DNA of 64,000 nucleotides, taken from assembly GCA_964389205.1 (NCBI GenBank), contig CAYMDH010000007.1:1-64000 (forward strand), written 5' to 3'. This DNA comes from Leptobacterium sp964389205 (lineage in GTDB: Bacteria; Bacteroidota; Bacteroidia; Flavobacteriales; Flavobacteriaceae). Shown here piece by piece: positions 25,167 through 33,729 of the stretch; position 1 is the stretch's first letter, and every line of letters begins with the position of its first letter. The position numbers and the translations under genes were made by a program. The notes under the pieces are model-generated. The model ran no database searches, was not told the origin of the DNA, and was given only the letters and a program-made list of their open reading frames with translations.

Positions 25167-26396
25167 TTATGAAACTGCTTTTAATTTTTTTATAGTGTTT
25201 TTAGAAAGTTTTTCTTCTGCATAACTTTTAGAAACAACCAATTTTTTCTCATCAGAACTTGGAAGTTCAAACATAGCGTCTGTTAAAATAGCTTCACATA
25301 GAGAACGCAATCCACGAGCTCCTAGTTTGTATTCTATTGCTTTTCCTACAATATAATTTAGAGCTTCATCTTCTATTTTAAAGGCTACTTCATCCATTTC
25401 AAAAAGCTTTGTGTACTGCTTTATAATGGCGTTTCTAGGTTCTGTTAAAATAGCTCTTAATGTTTTGGCGTCTAATGGATCCATATAAGTAAGTGCTGGT
25501 AAACGACCAATAATTTCTGGAATAAGACCAAAATCTTTTAAATCTCTAGGGATAATATATTGTAAAAGATTAGTGTTGTCTATACCATCCTCATTTTTCG
25601 AGGCACTATACCCAACAGCCTGCATATTCAAGCGTTTGGTTATAATTTTTTCAATACCGTCAAATGCACCACCGGCAATGAATAATATATTTTCTGTATT
25701 TACTTCAATAAATTTTTGATCTGGATGTTTTCTACCTCCTTTAGGCGGCACATTTACAACAGTACCTTCAAGTAGCTTTAATAATGCTTGTTGTACGCCT
25801 TCTCCTGAAACATCTCTTGTGATGGATGGATTATCACTCTTTCTTGCAATTTTATCAATCTCATCTATAAATACAATGCCTCTTTCTGCTTTTTCTAAAT
25901 TGTAATCTGCGGCTTGTAATAACCTAGTAAGTATACTTTCTACATCTTCTCCAACATAACCAGCTTCAGTTAGTACGGTAGCATCTACAATAGCCAGAGG
26001 GACATTAAGCATTTTTGCAATAGTTTTTGCTATCAAGGTTTTTCCAGTCCCTGTTTGTCCAACCATGATGATATTACTTTTTTGTATTTCAGTTTCATCA
26101 TTGCTTACTTGTAATAATCTTTTGTAGTGGTTATATACAGCTACAGACATTACTTTTTTAGTAACTTCTTGCCCTATGATAAACTCGTCTAAGAATTTTT
26201 TAATTTCTATAGGTTTCTTTAAGACTAATTCTGAAGAAAGCTCACCAGATTTAGATTGTTTAGATTCTTCCAAAACAATCCCGTGTGCTTGTTCTATGCA
26301 ACGATCACATATATGAGCATCTAAACCAGCTATCAATAAGTTGGTTTCGGGTTTCTTTCTACCGCAAAATGAACATTCTAATTCTTCCTTTGCCAT
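25167..26396 (-). CDS. clpX: ClpX, ATPase subunit of ClpXP protease
   Basis: 409-residue AAA+ unfoldase. The N-terminal zinc-binding domain has C8, C11, C30 and C33; the ATPase has Walker A GQTGTGKT near residue 115, the pore loop GYVGED, Walker B IVFIDEIDKI, and sensor regions through LGARGLRS. It delivers substrates to ClpP. It lies 41 bases downstream of clpP in the classic tig-clpP-clpX order and converges with the GH3 gene. Confidence 0.98.
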   Translation of the reverse strand: MAKEELECSFCGRKKPETNLLIAGLDAHICDRCIEQAHGIVLEESKQSKSGELSSELVLKKPIEIKKFLDEFIIGQEVTKKVMSVAVYNHYKRLLQVSNDETEIQKSNIIMVGQTGTGKTLIAKTIAKMLNVPLAIVDATVLTEAGYVGEDVESILTRLLQAADYNLEKAERGIVFIDEIDKIARKSDNPSITRDVSGEGVQQALLKLLEGTVVNVPPKGGRKHPDQKFIEVNTENILFIAGGAFDGIEKIITKRLNMQAVGYSASKNEDGIDNTNLLQYIIPRDLKDFGLIPEIIGRLPALTYMDPLDAKTLRAILTEPRNAIIKQYTKLFEMDEVAFKIEDEALNYIVGKAIEYKLGARGLRSLCEAILTDAMFELPSSDEKKLVVSKSYAEEKLSKNTIKKLKAVS

Positions 26397-26437
26397 AATC
26401 TTAAGTTGTTTGTCTAGTTGGTTAGACGATAAAGGGG

Positions 26438-27112
26438 TTAGTTTCTTACGAGTATTTCATCAATCATACCGTATTCTTTGGCTTCATTAGATTTCATCCA
26501 ATAGTCTCTATCACTATCATCACTTACCTTGTCAAACTTTTGACCTGAATGGTTTGCAATGATATGGTATAATTCGTCTTTTAATTTTAAAATTTCTCTA
26601 GCCGTAATTTCAATATCACTTGCTTGTCCTTGAGCACCGCCTAGAGGTTGATGAATCATAACTCTAGAATGCGTTAATCCACTTCGTTTTCCTTTTTCTC
26701 CAGCACATAGTAAAACAGCAGCCATTGAAGCAGCTATTCCTGTACAGATAGTTGCTACATCAGGTTTTATAAACTGCATAGTGTCATAAATGCCCAATCC
26801 TGCATATACACTACCTCCAGGGGAGTTAATATAAATCTGAATATCTTTAGAAGAATCTACACTTTCTAAAAATAGTAATTGTGCTTGTATGATATTAGCT
26901 ATTTGATCATCGATACCAGTACCCATAAAAATGATTCTATCCATCATCAAACGAGAGAATACATCCATTTGAGCAACATTTAGCTGCCTTTCCTCCATAA
27001 TATAAGGAGTCACATTATATGGAGTTGCGCTGCTTACAATAGCATCATAATACATGCTATTGATACCATGGTGCATCGTAGCAAATTTTTTAAATTCTTT
27101 TCCGTAGTCCAT
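26438..27112 (-). CDS. clpP: ClpP, proteolytic subunit
   Basis: 224-residue serine protease. The catalytic triad is visible as S129 (TGIAASMAA), H154 (VMIHQPLGG) and D203 (DRDYWM). The N-terminus is about 25 residues longer than the mature enzyme, in line with a propeptide. It forms two heptamer rings that degrade proteins unfolded by ClpX. Confidence 0.98.
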   Translation of the reverse strand: MDYGKEFKKFATMHHGINSMYYDAIVSSATPYNVTPYIMEERQLNVAQMDVFSRLMMDRIIFMGTGIDDQIANIIQAQLLFLESVDSSKDIQIYINSPGGSVYAGLGIYDTMQFIKPDVATICTGIAASMAAVLLCAGEKGKRSGLTHSRVMIHQPLGGAQGQASDIEITAREILKLKDELYHIIANHSGQKFDKVSDDSDRDYWMKSNEAKEYGMIDEILVRN

Positions 27113-27173
27113 AGGTTTTTTCTATGTTTTCGATTAAAAGGCACTTGTAATAATGCCTAAATATAGTTTTTTT

Positions 27174-28505
27174 TTACTTATTATCTCCGTAGACTTCTTT
27201 TACAAAGTTGTCGTAAGATAATTTCTTAGTCTTTAAATTAGCGTTTTCCTTATAAAAAGAAACTAATTTTTGACTCATTAATTGTTCAGAGATTCTTTTT
27301 ACTTCGTCTTGGTTAGAAAGAACTCTTGAAACAATATTCTCTACATCTTCATCAGTTGGGTTCATTTGTCCAAATTGAGCCATTTGCACTTTAATGAATC
27401 CTTTAGCAAATTCTTTAAGCTCATCAAAGTTAACTTGCAGATCATTTTCTTGAATAATTTTACCCTCAATTAACTGATATCTAAGTCCTTTTTCAGATTT
27501 TTCGTATTCTTCATTCGCTTGATCTTCAGTAAGTGGATTTTCACTAGTGTTTTGAATCCATTTTTTTAAGAACCCTCCTGGAAGATCAAATTTTGTATTT
27601 TCAATTAAATGTTCAGTAATATCATTTAATAACTTTTGATCAGACTGCTGAACAAATTGCTTTTCTGCATCTTCTTTAATTTTTGCATTTAATTCATCTT
27701 CAGATGATATAGCATCTTTTCCAAAAAGTTTATCAAACAATTCTTGATCTAAAGCAGCCAATTCTCTTTGGTTAATTTCTTCTAGTGTGAAGCTAACTTC
27801 AACCTCTAAGTTGTGAGCATCATCATTAGCGATCTTTAATAAGTTTATGAGCTCTTGATTGTCGTTTACTAAGCCTTTTGTCTTTAGTGAAATAACATCT
27901 CCGACTTTGGCAGCAAGAAATTTATCTAAATTTTTCTTCCCTTTAATTTTATCAAGTGTAAAGGTTGCTTTGTTTTCAATACTTTTCTCTTCATTAATAA
28001 ATGTACCTGTTAACTCATGATCTTTTTCAACAGTATCTTTATTTATCAATTTTCCGTATTGTTTTCGTATATTTTCCACTTGGCTGTCGATCATTTTTTT
28101 ATCGGCAGTAATATTGTAGTGAGTGATTGCTTTTTTTCCTTTTAAATTAACTTCAAAAGAAGGAGCTAATCCTAATTCAAATTCAAAGGAAAAGTTTTCA
28201 GTATCCCAATTAAAATCTTCTTGTGGTTTTGGTAATGGATTCCCTAATACATCGAGCTTTTCTTCTGTTAAATAATTGTTAAGCGAATCTTGAAGTAATT
28301 TATTAACTTCATCAACAAGAACAGCTTTTCCATATTGTTTTTTAACTAATCCCATAGGAACTTTTCCTGGTCTAAAACCTGGAATATTAGCTTTTTTTCG
28401 ATAATCATCTAAAATCTCAGATACTTTATCACTGTAATCTTCCTTTGTAATTGCAACCTTTACAATTGCGTTCAAATCATCTATTTGCTCTTTGGTAATA
28501 TCCAT
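27174..28505 (-). CDS. tig: trigger factor
   Basis: 443-residue ribosome-associated chaperone for newly made proteins. The N-terminal ribosome-binding signature reads GFRPGKVPMGLVKKQYGKAVLVDEV at about 41-65. The middle PPIase-like domain is weakly conserved (as is common in Bacteroidota) and the C-terminal half is helical and charged. First gene of tig-clpP-clpX, 61 bases before clpP. Confidence 0.93.
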   Translation of the reverse strand: MDITKEQIDDLNAIVKVAITKEDYSDKVSEILDDYRKKANIPGFRPGKVPMGLVKKQYGKAVLVDEVNKLLQDSLNNYLTEEKLDVLGNPLPKPQEDFNWDTENFSFEFELGLAPSFEVNLKGKKAITHYNITADKKMIDSQVENIRKQYGKLINKDTVEKDHELTGTFINEEKSIENKATFTLDKIKGKKNLDKFLAAKVGDVISLKTKGLVNDNQELINLLKIANDDAHNLEVEVSFTLEEINQRELAALDQELFDKLFGKDAISSEDELNAKIKEDAEKQFVQQSDQKLLNDITEHLIENTKFDLPGGFLKKWIQNTSENPLTEDQANEEYEKSEKGLRYQLIEGKIIQENDLQVNFDELKEFAKGFIKVQMAQFGQMNPTDEDVENIVSRVLSNQDEVKRISEQLMSQKLVSFYKENANLKTKKLSYDNFVKEVYGDNK

Positions 28506-28602
28506 TTTCTATAATTTAATAAGCTGTAAAAATAGGCTTGCAAAACTAATACATTTTTATAAGCTTGCCAAGTTTTTAAATTGTTGAAATTCAAAGGATA
28601 TG

Positions 28603-28953
28603 TTAATGTTTTTTATGGTCTTTAAGTGAAGCGAATAAAATAGATTGAAATAAAGAGAGTAGAAAGCTAAAAATGAATGCCCAAAAAATACCAGTAACTG
28701 AAAAACCATCAATTAATTTACTAGCAATTAAAATGATCAATGCATTAATGATTAAAAGAAATAAGCCAAATGTAACAATGGTAACCGGCAATGTTAATAT
28801 AATTAATATTGGCTTTACAAAGAAATTTAAAAAACTTAATACTAAAGCAATAATAATAGCAGTCCAATAGGTGTCTACAGAAACTCCAGGAAGTATTTTT
28901 ACCAAAATAATAACGGCAATAGCAGATAGTAATGTTTTGAGAAGATACTTCAT
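28603..28953 (-). CDS. phage holin family / YvlD-like membrane protein
   Basis: 116 residues with four closely packed hydrophobic segments and the motifs FLNFFVKPILIILTLPVTIVTFGLF and LIINALIILIASKLI typical of the family named after mycobacteriophage holins (YvlD-like). Despite the name it is a common chromosomal membrane protein and there is no phage around it. Its role is unknown. Confidence 0.85.
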   Translation of the reverse strand: MKYLLKTLLSAIAVIILVKILPGVSVDTYWTAIIIALVLSFLNFFVKPILIILTLPVTIVTFGLFLLIINALIILIASKLIDGFSVTGIFWAFIFSFLLSLFQSILFASLKDHKKH

Positions 28954-29034
28954 AAATATATATGAATAAGTATCTAAGTTACAAAATATATCGGCGTATA
29001 AAAACTCTAATCACACTTGCTTTTTTTGATGTTT

Positions 29035-29802
29035 TTATTTTAAAAAAACAATAGCTTTTTGATAAAATGCAGTTGGATTTTCTGCATGTAGCCAATGTCC
29101 AGCATTAGGGATACTATCAATATTTGCTTTGGGAAAATGTTGTTTGATGCGTTGCGTATCTTCTTCTTTTATATAATCAGAATTACTTCCTTTTAAAAAC
29201 AAAGTTTCTTTATTAAAAATTGTTTTGTCGGCCAATGATTCTCCAATATTATTTATCGTATTGCTAAGTGTTTTTAAATTAAAACGAAAATCTAAAATTC
29301 CTTTTTCTTTCCAATATAGATTTTTAAGCAAAAATTGTCGAACTCCAATTTCAGGAATAAATTTTGAAAGAGCTTTATCTGCTTCCCCTCTTGTTTTTAA
29401 GATGTTAAAATCGAGGTAATTTAACCCGTCTAAAATGGTTTGATGATGAACAGGATATTGTTTTGGACTGATGTCAGCTACTAGAAGTTTTGAGGTGTTT
29501 TCAGGAAAATGAACCGCAAAATTCATGGCTGTTTTTCCTCCCATTGAATGGCCAATTATAGCAATATTATTTAATTGATAATGTTTGCAGTAAACAGAAA
29601 TATCTTTGGTTAATGCCTCATATGAAAAAGTATCTGAATGAAAACTGCGGCCATGATTTCTTTGGTCAATAAGATGTACTTGAAAGCCATCTTTTGCAAA
29701 TTGATTACCAAGTGTTTTCCAGTTGTCTGACATGCCTAAAAAGCCATGTAAAATTAATAAAGGAGTACCTTCTCCAATAATTTTGGAATGTAAAATATTC
29801 AT
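29035..29802 (-). CDS. alpha/beta hydrolase, YbfF-like esterase
   Basis: 255 residues with the alpha/beta hydrolase order of motifs: oxyanion loop LHGFLGMSDNWK near 17-28, the DQRNHGRS turn, nucleophile elbow GHSMGGKTA (serine about 86), a late acidic residue, and catalytic histidine in NAGHWLHAENP near the end. Acyl thioesterases/esterases like YbfF are the nearest type. Its ATG overlaps the pdxJ stop (TAATG), indicating translational coupling. Confidence 0.85.
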   Translation of the reverse strand: MNILHSKIIGEGTPLLILHGFLGMSDNWKTLGNQFAKDGFQVHLIDQRNHGRSFHSDTFSYEALTKDISVYCKHYQLNNIAIIGHSMGGKTAMNFAVHFPENTSKLLVADISPKQYPVHHQTILDGLNYLDFNILKTRGEADKALSKFIPEIGVRQFLLKNLYWKEKGILDFRFNLKTLSNTINNIGESLADKTIFNKETLFLKGSNSDYIKEEDTQRIKQHFPKANIDSIPNAGHWLHAENPTAFYQKAIVFLK

Positions 29803-30515
29803 TACTTCAATTTATCTAAATACATATTTACAACATTTTCTAAACCTAAATAAAGAGATTCGGAAATTAATGCATGACCAATAGAAACTTCTAAAAGATT
29901 AGGGATATTTTTTTTGAAAAACTCAATATTATCAAGACTTAAATCATGCCCTGCATTAATTCCTAAGCCTAATTCATTGGCGAGTTTAGCAACTTTTACA
30001 TAAGGAGTAATACTGTCTTTGTCTTTTGTTGCATAGTTTTTGGCAAAATCTTCTGTATATAGTTCTATTCTATCTGTTCCGATAATAGCTGCTCCTTCAA
30101 TCATCTTTATAGTTGGATCAATAAAGATAGAAGTGCGAATATTATTTCTTTTGAACTCATTTATAACTTCAATTAAAAAATCCTTATGCTTTATGGTGTT
30201 CCATCCCGCATTGGAAGTAATAGCATCAACACTATCTGGTACTAAAGTAACCTGAGTAGGCGCTACTTCTAAAACTAAATCAATAAATTTTTTGATTGGG
30301 TTTCCCTCAATATTATATTCGGTGTATACAACAGATTTTAAATCTCTCGCATCTCTATACTTTATATGCCTTTCATCGGGTCTAGGATGAATAGTGATGC
30401 CTTCTGCTCCAAACTCTTGAATATCTTTTGCGCTCTTAAGAAGATTTGGAGTATTGCCGCCTCTAGAGTTTCTAAGTGTAGCTATTTTATTAATGTTGAC
30501 ACTCAGTTTTGTCAT
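29802..30515 (-). CDS. pdxJ: pyridoxine 5'-phosphate synthase
   Basis: 237-residue TIM-barrel enzyme that condenses 1-deoxyxylulose 5-phosphate with aminoacetone 3-phosphate to make vitamin B6. The signature N-x-I-A-T-L-R-N-S-R-G-G-N-T-P and GITIHPRPDERHI, together with HDLSLDN and the closing IGHALISESL, match PdxJ. The SxGG start in many homologues is ARGG-like; here it is SRGG. Coupled to the hydrolase gene. Confidence 0.95.
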   Translation of the reverse strand: MTKLSVNINKIATLRNSRGGNTPNLLKSAKDIQEFGAEGITIHPRPDERHIKYRDARDLKSVVYTEYNIEGNPIKKFIDLVLEVAPTQVTLVPDSVDAITSNAGWNTIKHKDFLIEVINEFKRNNIRTSIFIDPTIKMIEGAAIIGTDRIELYTEDFAKNYATKDKDSITPYVKVAKLANELGLGINAGHDLSLDNIEFFKKNIPNLLEVSIGHALISESLYLGLENVVNMYLDKLK

Positions 30516-30612
30516 AATATAAGGTTAAAAAGATGAATTTGATGCCAAAAATACAAAGTAGGCATCGTATTTTATCATATAAATTAATTAATTTGCCGAA
30601 GATTTAGAGCTT

Positions 30613-31272
30613 ATGGTAACAATTCACTCATACATACAAAACGAGGTGCCACCGTTAACTCCTATGAGTTTGATTTATAAAGCAAAAGAAGGTTTTGCAA
30701 ATTTAACGTATACACACATTCCAGTTGAGGAAGATGGGCTTTTAATAGGGAATATTTCCGAAGATGATATACAAGCTTTTGATAATGAGAAAAAAGTGAG
30801 TGATTATAAATATTCACTAGCTATTTTTTTTGTTAGAAAAGACACGAATTGGTTGGATGTTTTAGAGGCTTTTGCTAGAAATAATGCAAATATTATGCCT
30901 GTTATCGATGAGCATAATAATTACCTGGGTTATTATGAGCTAATAGATATTATTACGTTGTTTAAAGAGACTCCTTTTTTATATGAACCAGGAGGGATAC
31001 TCATTGTAGAAAAAGGCAATAAAGATTATTCCTTTAGCGAAATTTCTCAAATAGTAGAAGCAAATAATGGAAAATTGTTAGGAGCATTTATTTCTGAAAA
31101 TAGAGATAGTATTGTACAGCTTACGTTAAAGATTGGAAATATTGGTTTAAATGATATTATTCAATCATTTAGGCGGTATAATTATACAATTATATCAGGG
31201 AATGAAGACGATATGTATGTGGAAGATTTGAAGCAACGATCTGATTATCTTAAAAAATTTCTAGATATCTAA
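30613..31272 (+). CDS. CBS domain protein
   Basis: 219-residue protein whose first 120 residues form a pair of CBS motifs (LIGNISEDDIQAF and NIMPVIDEHNNYLGYYELIDII), which usually bind adenine nucleotides. The rest shows a weak ACT-like pattern (GGILIVEKGNKDYSFSEISQIVE). It precedes nadK by 27 bases, the usual Bacteroidota arrangement pdxJ / CBS-nadK, and may regulate a neighbour, but this is unproved. Confidence 0.85.
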   Translation: MVTIHSYIQNEVPPLTPMSLIYKAKEGFANLTYTHIPVEEDGLLIGNISEDDIQAFDNEKKVSDYKYSLAIFFVRKDTNWLDVLEAFARNNANIMPVIDEHNNYLGYYELIDIITLFKETPFLYEPGGILIVEKGNKDYSFSEISQIVEANNGKLLGAFISENRDSIVQLTLKIGNIGLNDIIQSFRRYNYTIISGNEDDMYVEDLKQRSDYLKKFLDI

Positions 31273-31299
31273 ATCTAGTGTAAATTAAAAAAATATTCA

Positions 31300-32184
31300 A
31301 TGAAGATAGGTGTCTATGGTCAATTTTATCAAGAAGGTACAAAAGTCTATATTGAAATACTCTTAGAAGAGTTGAGTAAGTATAATATTGATGTTTATTT
31401 AGAAAAAAAATACCAAGAGATACTTCGAGAAAAAATAGGATTAGATATACTTTATGAAACATTTTCATCTTATGAAGATTTAGATAGCTCATTTGATTTG
31501 TTTTTTAGTATTGGTGGAGATGGTACTATTCTTAGAACAATGCTTTATATCAGAAGTTTAGGAATTCCTATTATTGGAATTAATACTGGAAGGTTAGGTT
31601 TTTTAGCGACGGTTCAAAAAGATGCAATAGCAGAGGCAGTTTCACAAATTATAAATAAAGAATATAATATTGTAGAACGAAGTTTGCTCCAAATAAGTAC
31701 AAGCCCAAGAACAGAAGATTTAAAAGAATTAAATTTTGCACTCAACGAAATTGCAGTAAGCAGAAAGAATACAACCTCTATGATAACTGTAGAAACTTAT
31801 TTGGATGATGAATACTTAACCTCTTACTGGGCAGATGGTCTTATTGTGGCAACACCTACGGGATCTACCGGGTATTCTTTGAGTTGTGGAGGACCTGTTA
31901 TTACACCCAGTGCATCTAATATTGTGTTAACTCCAATTGCTCCTCATAATTTAAATGCTAGACCTTTGGTAATTCCAGATGAAACAACAATAAAACTTAA
32001 AGTTTCGGGAAGAGAAAATAAGTATTTAATTTCTCTAGATTCTCGAATAGCTACCGTAGATAACGAAACAGAATTAACTATAAAAAAAGCACCTTTTACC
32101 ATTTGCATGGTAGAATTGAAATCTGAAAGTTTCTTAAAAACACTAAGAAAAAAACTTCTATGGGGTGAAGATAGACGAAATTAA
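31300..32184 (+). CDS. nadK: NAD kinase
   Basis: 294 residues. The GGDGT motif (SIGGDGTILRTMLYIRSLGIPIIGINTGRLGFLAT) near residue 72, the catalytic segment in ELNFALNEIAVSRKNTTSM and the glycine-rich YWADGLIVATPTGSTGYSLSCGGP mark an ATP-NAD kinase, which makes NADP in the cytoplasm. Length and start fit the family. Confidence 0.97.
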   Translation: MKIGVYGQFYQEGTKVYIEILLEELSKYNIDVYLEKKYQEILREKIGLDILYETFSSYEDLDSSFDLFFSIGGDGTILRTMLYIRSLGIPIIGINTGRLGFLATVQKDAIAEAVSQIINKEYNIVERSLLQISTSPRTEDLKELNFALNEIAVSRKNTTSMITVETYLDDEYLTSYWADGLIVATPTGSTGYSLSCGGPVITPSASNIVLTPIAPHNLNARPLVIPDETTIKLKVSGRENKYLISLDSRIATVDNETELTIKKAPFTICMVELKSESFLKTLRKKLLWGEDRRN

Positions 32185-32282
32185 ACAATAAAAAGCTTCT
32201 AAATTTGTTTATCTATCACGGGTTTTTGATTCTGATTGCCAACGAGTAATCATAATTGTTATATTTGCAAACTTTAAGATTT

Positions 32283-32966
32283 ATGAGAAAAGTAGTTTTA
32301 GTGCTTTTTCTTTTTACATTTATGTATTCTGGAAACGCGCAAACGCATGAGATAGGTGTTTTTTTAGGAGGAGCTAATTATATAGGAGATATAGGAGCTA
32401 CTAATTATATAAATCCTAACACAGCAGCTTTTGGACTTTTATATAAATGGAATAAAAGTAGTCGATATTCTTGGAGGGCAAGTATAACTATTGCTGATAT
32501 CGTTGGAGATGATGAAAATGCCGATATTAGCTCAAGACAACAAAGAGATTTTGAATTTAGAAATACAATAAAAGAGGTTTCAGTTGGATTAGAGTTTAAT
32601 TTTTTAGAATTTAACCTTCACAATTTTAGTAAACCAATTACACCTTATATATATGGTGGTGTTTCTTATTTTAATTCAAAAGAGATTTTTTTTGATAATG
32701 GAATAGCCATTAGTAACGGAAATCGTAATACATTTGCAATTCCTATGGTATTAGGGATAAAAGGTAAAATAGGACAACGCATAATAATAGGGGCAGAAGT
32801 AGGGGCAAGATATACTTTAACAGATAACCTGGATGGGAGTAATCCAGATACAAATCAACCAATATTTAGATTTGGTAATTTAAATAGTGATGATTGGTAT
32901 GTTTTTTCAGGTATTACACTTACTTATACATTTGGCAAAAAACCTTGTTATTATTGTTTTGAATGA
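32283..32966 (+). CDS. DUF6089 family outer-membrane beta-barrel-like protein
   Basis: 227 residues from the ATG at 32283, chosen because it begins with a clear signal peptide (MRKVVLVLFLFTFMYSGNAQ); the frame extends upstream to 32256 but overlaps the TATATTTG promoter element (32260-32267). The mature part reads like a small porin or OmpA-like barrel (HEIGVFLGGANYIGDI, repeated strands, aromatic end TFGKKPCYYCFE). Function unknown; found beside uppS and bamA in Flavobacteriia. Confidence 0.85.
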   Translation: MRKVVLVLFLFTFMYSGNAQTHEIGVFLGGANYIGDIGATNYINPNTAAFGLLYKWNKSSRYSWRASITIADIVGDDENADISSRQQRDFEFRNTIKEVSVGLEFNFLEFNLHNFSKPITPYIYGGVSYFNSKEIFFDNGIAISNGNRNTFAIPMVLGIKGKIGQRIIIGAEVGARYTLTDNLDGSNPDTNQPIFRFGNLNSDDWYVFSGITLTYTFGKKPCYYCFE

Positions 32967-32981
32967 TAAGCAATAAATATA

Positions 32982-33722
32982 ATGAGCAGGAAAGACCTGA
33001 TTGACAAAAATAAACTTCCAAAACATATTGCCATCATAATGGATGGTAACGGTCGATGGGCTAAACAAAAGGGAAAACTTCGTGTTTTTGGTCATGAGAA
33101 TGGTGCGAAATCTGTTAAAGATATTGTTGAAGCAGCCGCAGAAATAGGAGTTAAAAACATAACGCTATATGCATTCTCTACTGAAAATTGGAAAAGACCC
33201 AAAGCAGAAGTTGATACTCTAATGAGGCTTCTTATAACTTCATTGCGAAAAGAGCTTAAATCATTACATGATAATAATATAAGGTTGAATAATATAGGAG
33301 ACCTGGTTGCATTGCCTAAAAAAGCGCAGAAAGAACTTGGCGAAGTTGTAGAAAAAACAAAGAATAATACGAGGATGACACTAACAGTAGCTTTAAGTTA
33401 TGGAGCTCGTGAAGAATTGAAAAACGCCCTTGTTAACATATCCACCAAAGTTAAAAATAATATAATTTCTTTAGAAAATATTGACGAATCCATTATAAAT
33501 GCACATCTTTACACGCATGATCTACCAGACGTGGACTTATTAATCAGGACGAGTGGTGAACATAGAATCAGTAATTTCTTGCTATGGCAAATAGCATACG
33601 CTGAATTATATTTCACTAATATATTATGGCCTGATTTTAGAAGAGAAGATTTATTTGAAGCTATATTAAACTATCAAAATAGAGAGAGGAGATTTGGAAA
33701 AACAAGCGAACAACTTAACTAA
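32982..33722 (+). CDS. uppS: isoprenyl transferase (undecaprenyl pyrophosphate synthase)
   Basis: 246 residues. The motif IAIIMDGNGRWAKQKGKLRVFGHENGA holds the catalytic aspartate, and LLIRTSGEHRISNFLLWQIAYAELYF the pyrophosphate-binding region of cis-prenyltransferases. It makes the lipid carrier for cell-wall synthesis. It lies 15 bases after the DUF6089 gene and 7 bases before the bamA start chosen here, one operon. Confidence 0.97.
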   Translation: MSRKDLIDKNKLPKHIAIIMDGNGRWAKQKGKLRVFGHENGAKSVKDIVEAAAEIGVKNITLYAFSTENWKRPKAEVDTLMRLLITSLRKELKSLHDNNIRLNNIGDLVALPKKAQKELGEVVEKTKNNTRMTLTVALSYGAREELKNALVNISTKVKNNIISLENIDESIINAHLYTHDLPDVDLLIRTSGEHRISNFLLWQIAYAELYFTNILWPDFRREDLFEAILNYQNRERRFGKTSEQLN

Positions 33723-33729
33723 GAATATC

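Noticed and set aside
28603..28953. Phage holin as sign of a prophage
   Set aside because: The family name is historical; there are no phage genes nearby and it is a four-helix chromosomal membrane protein.
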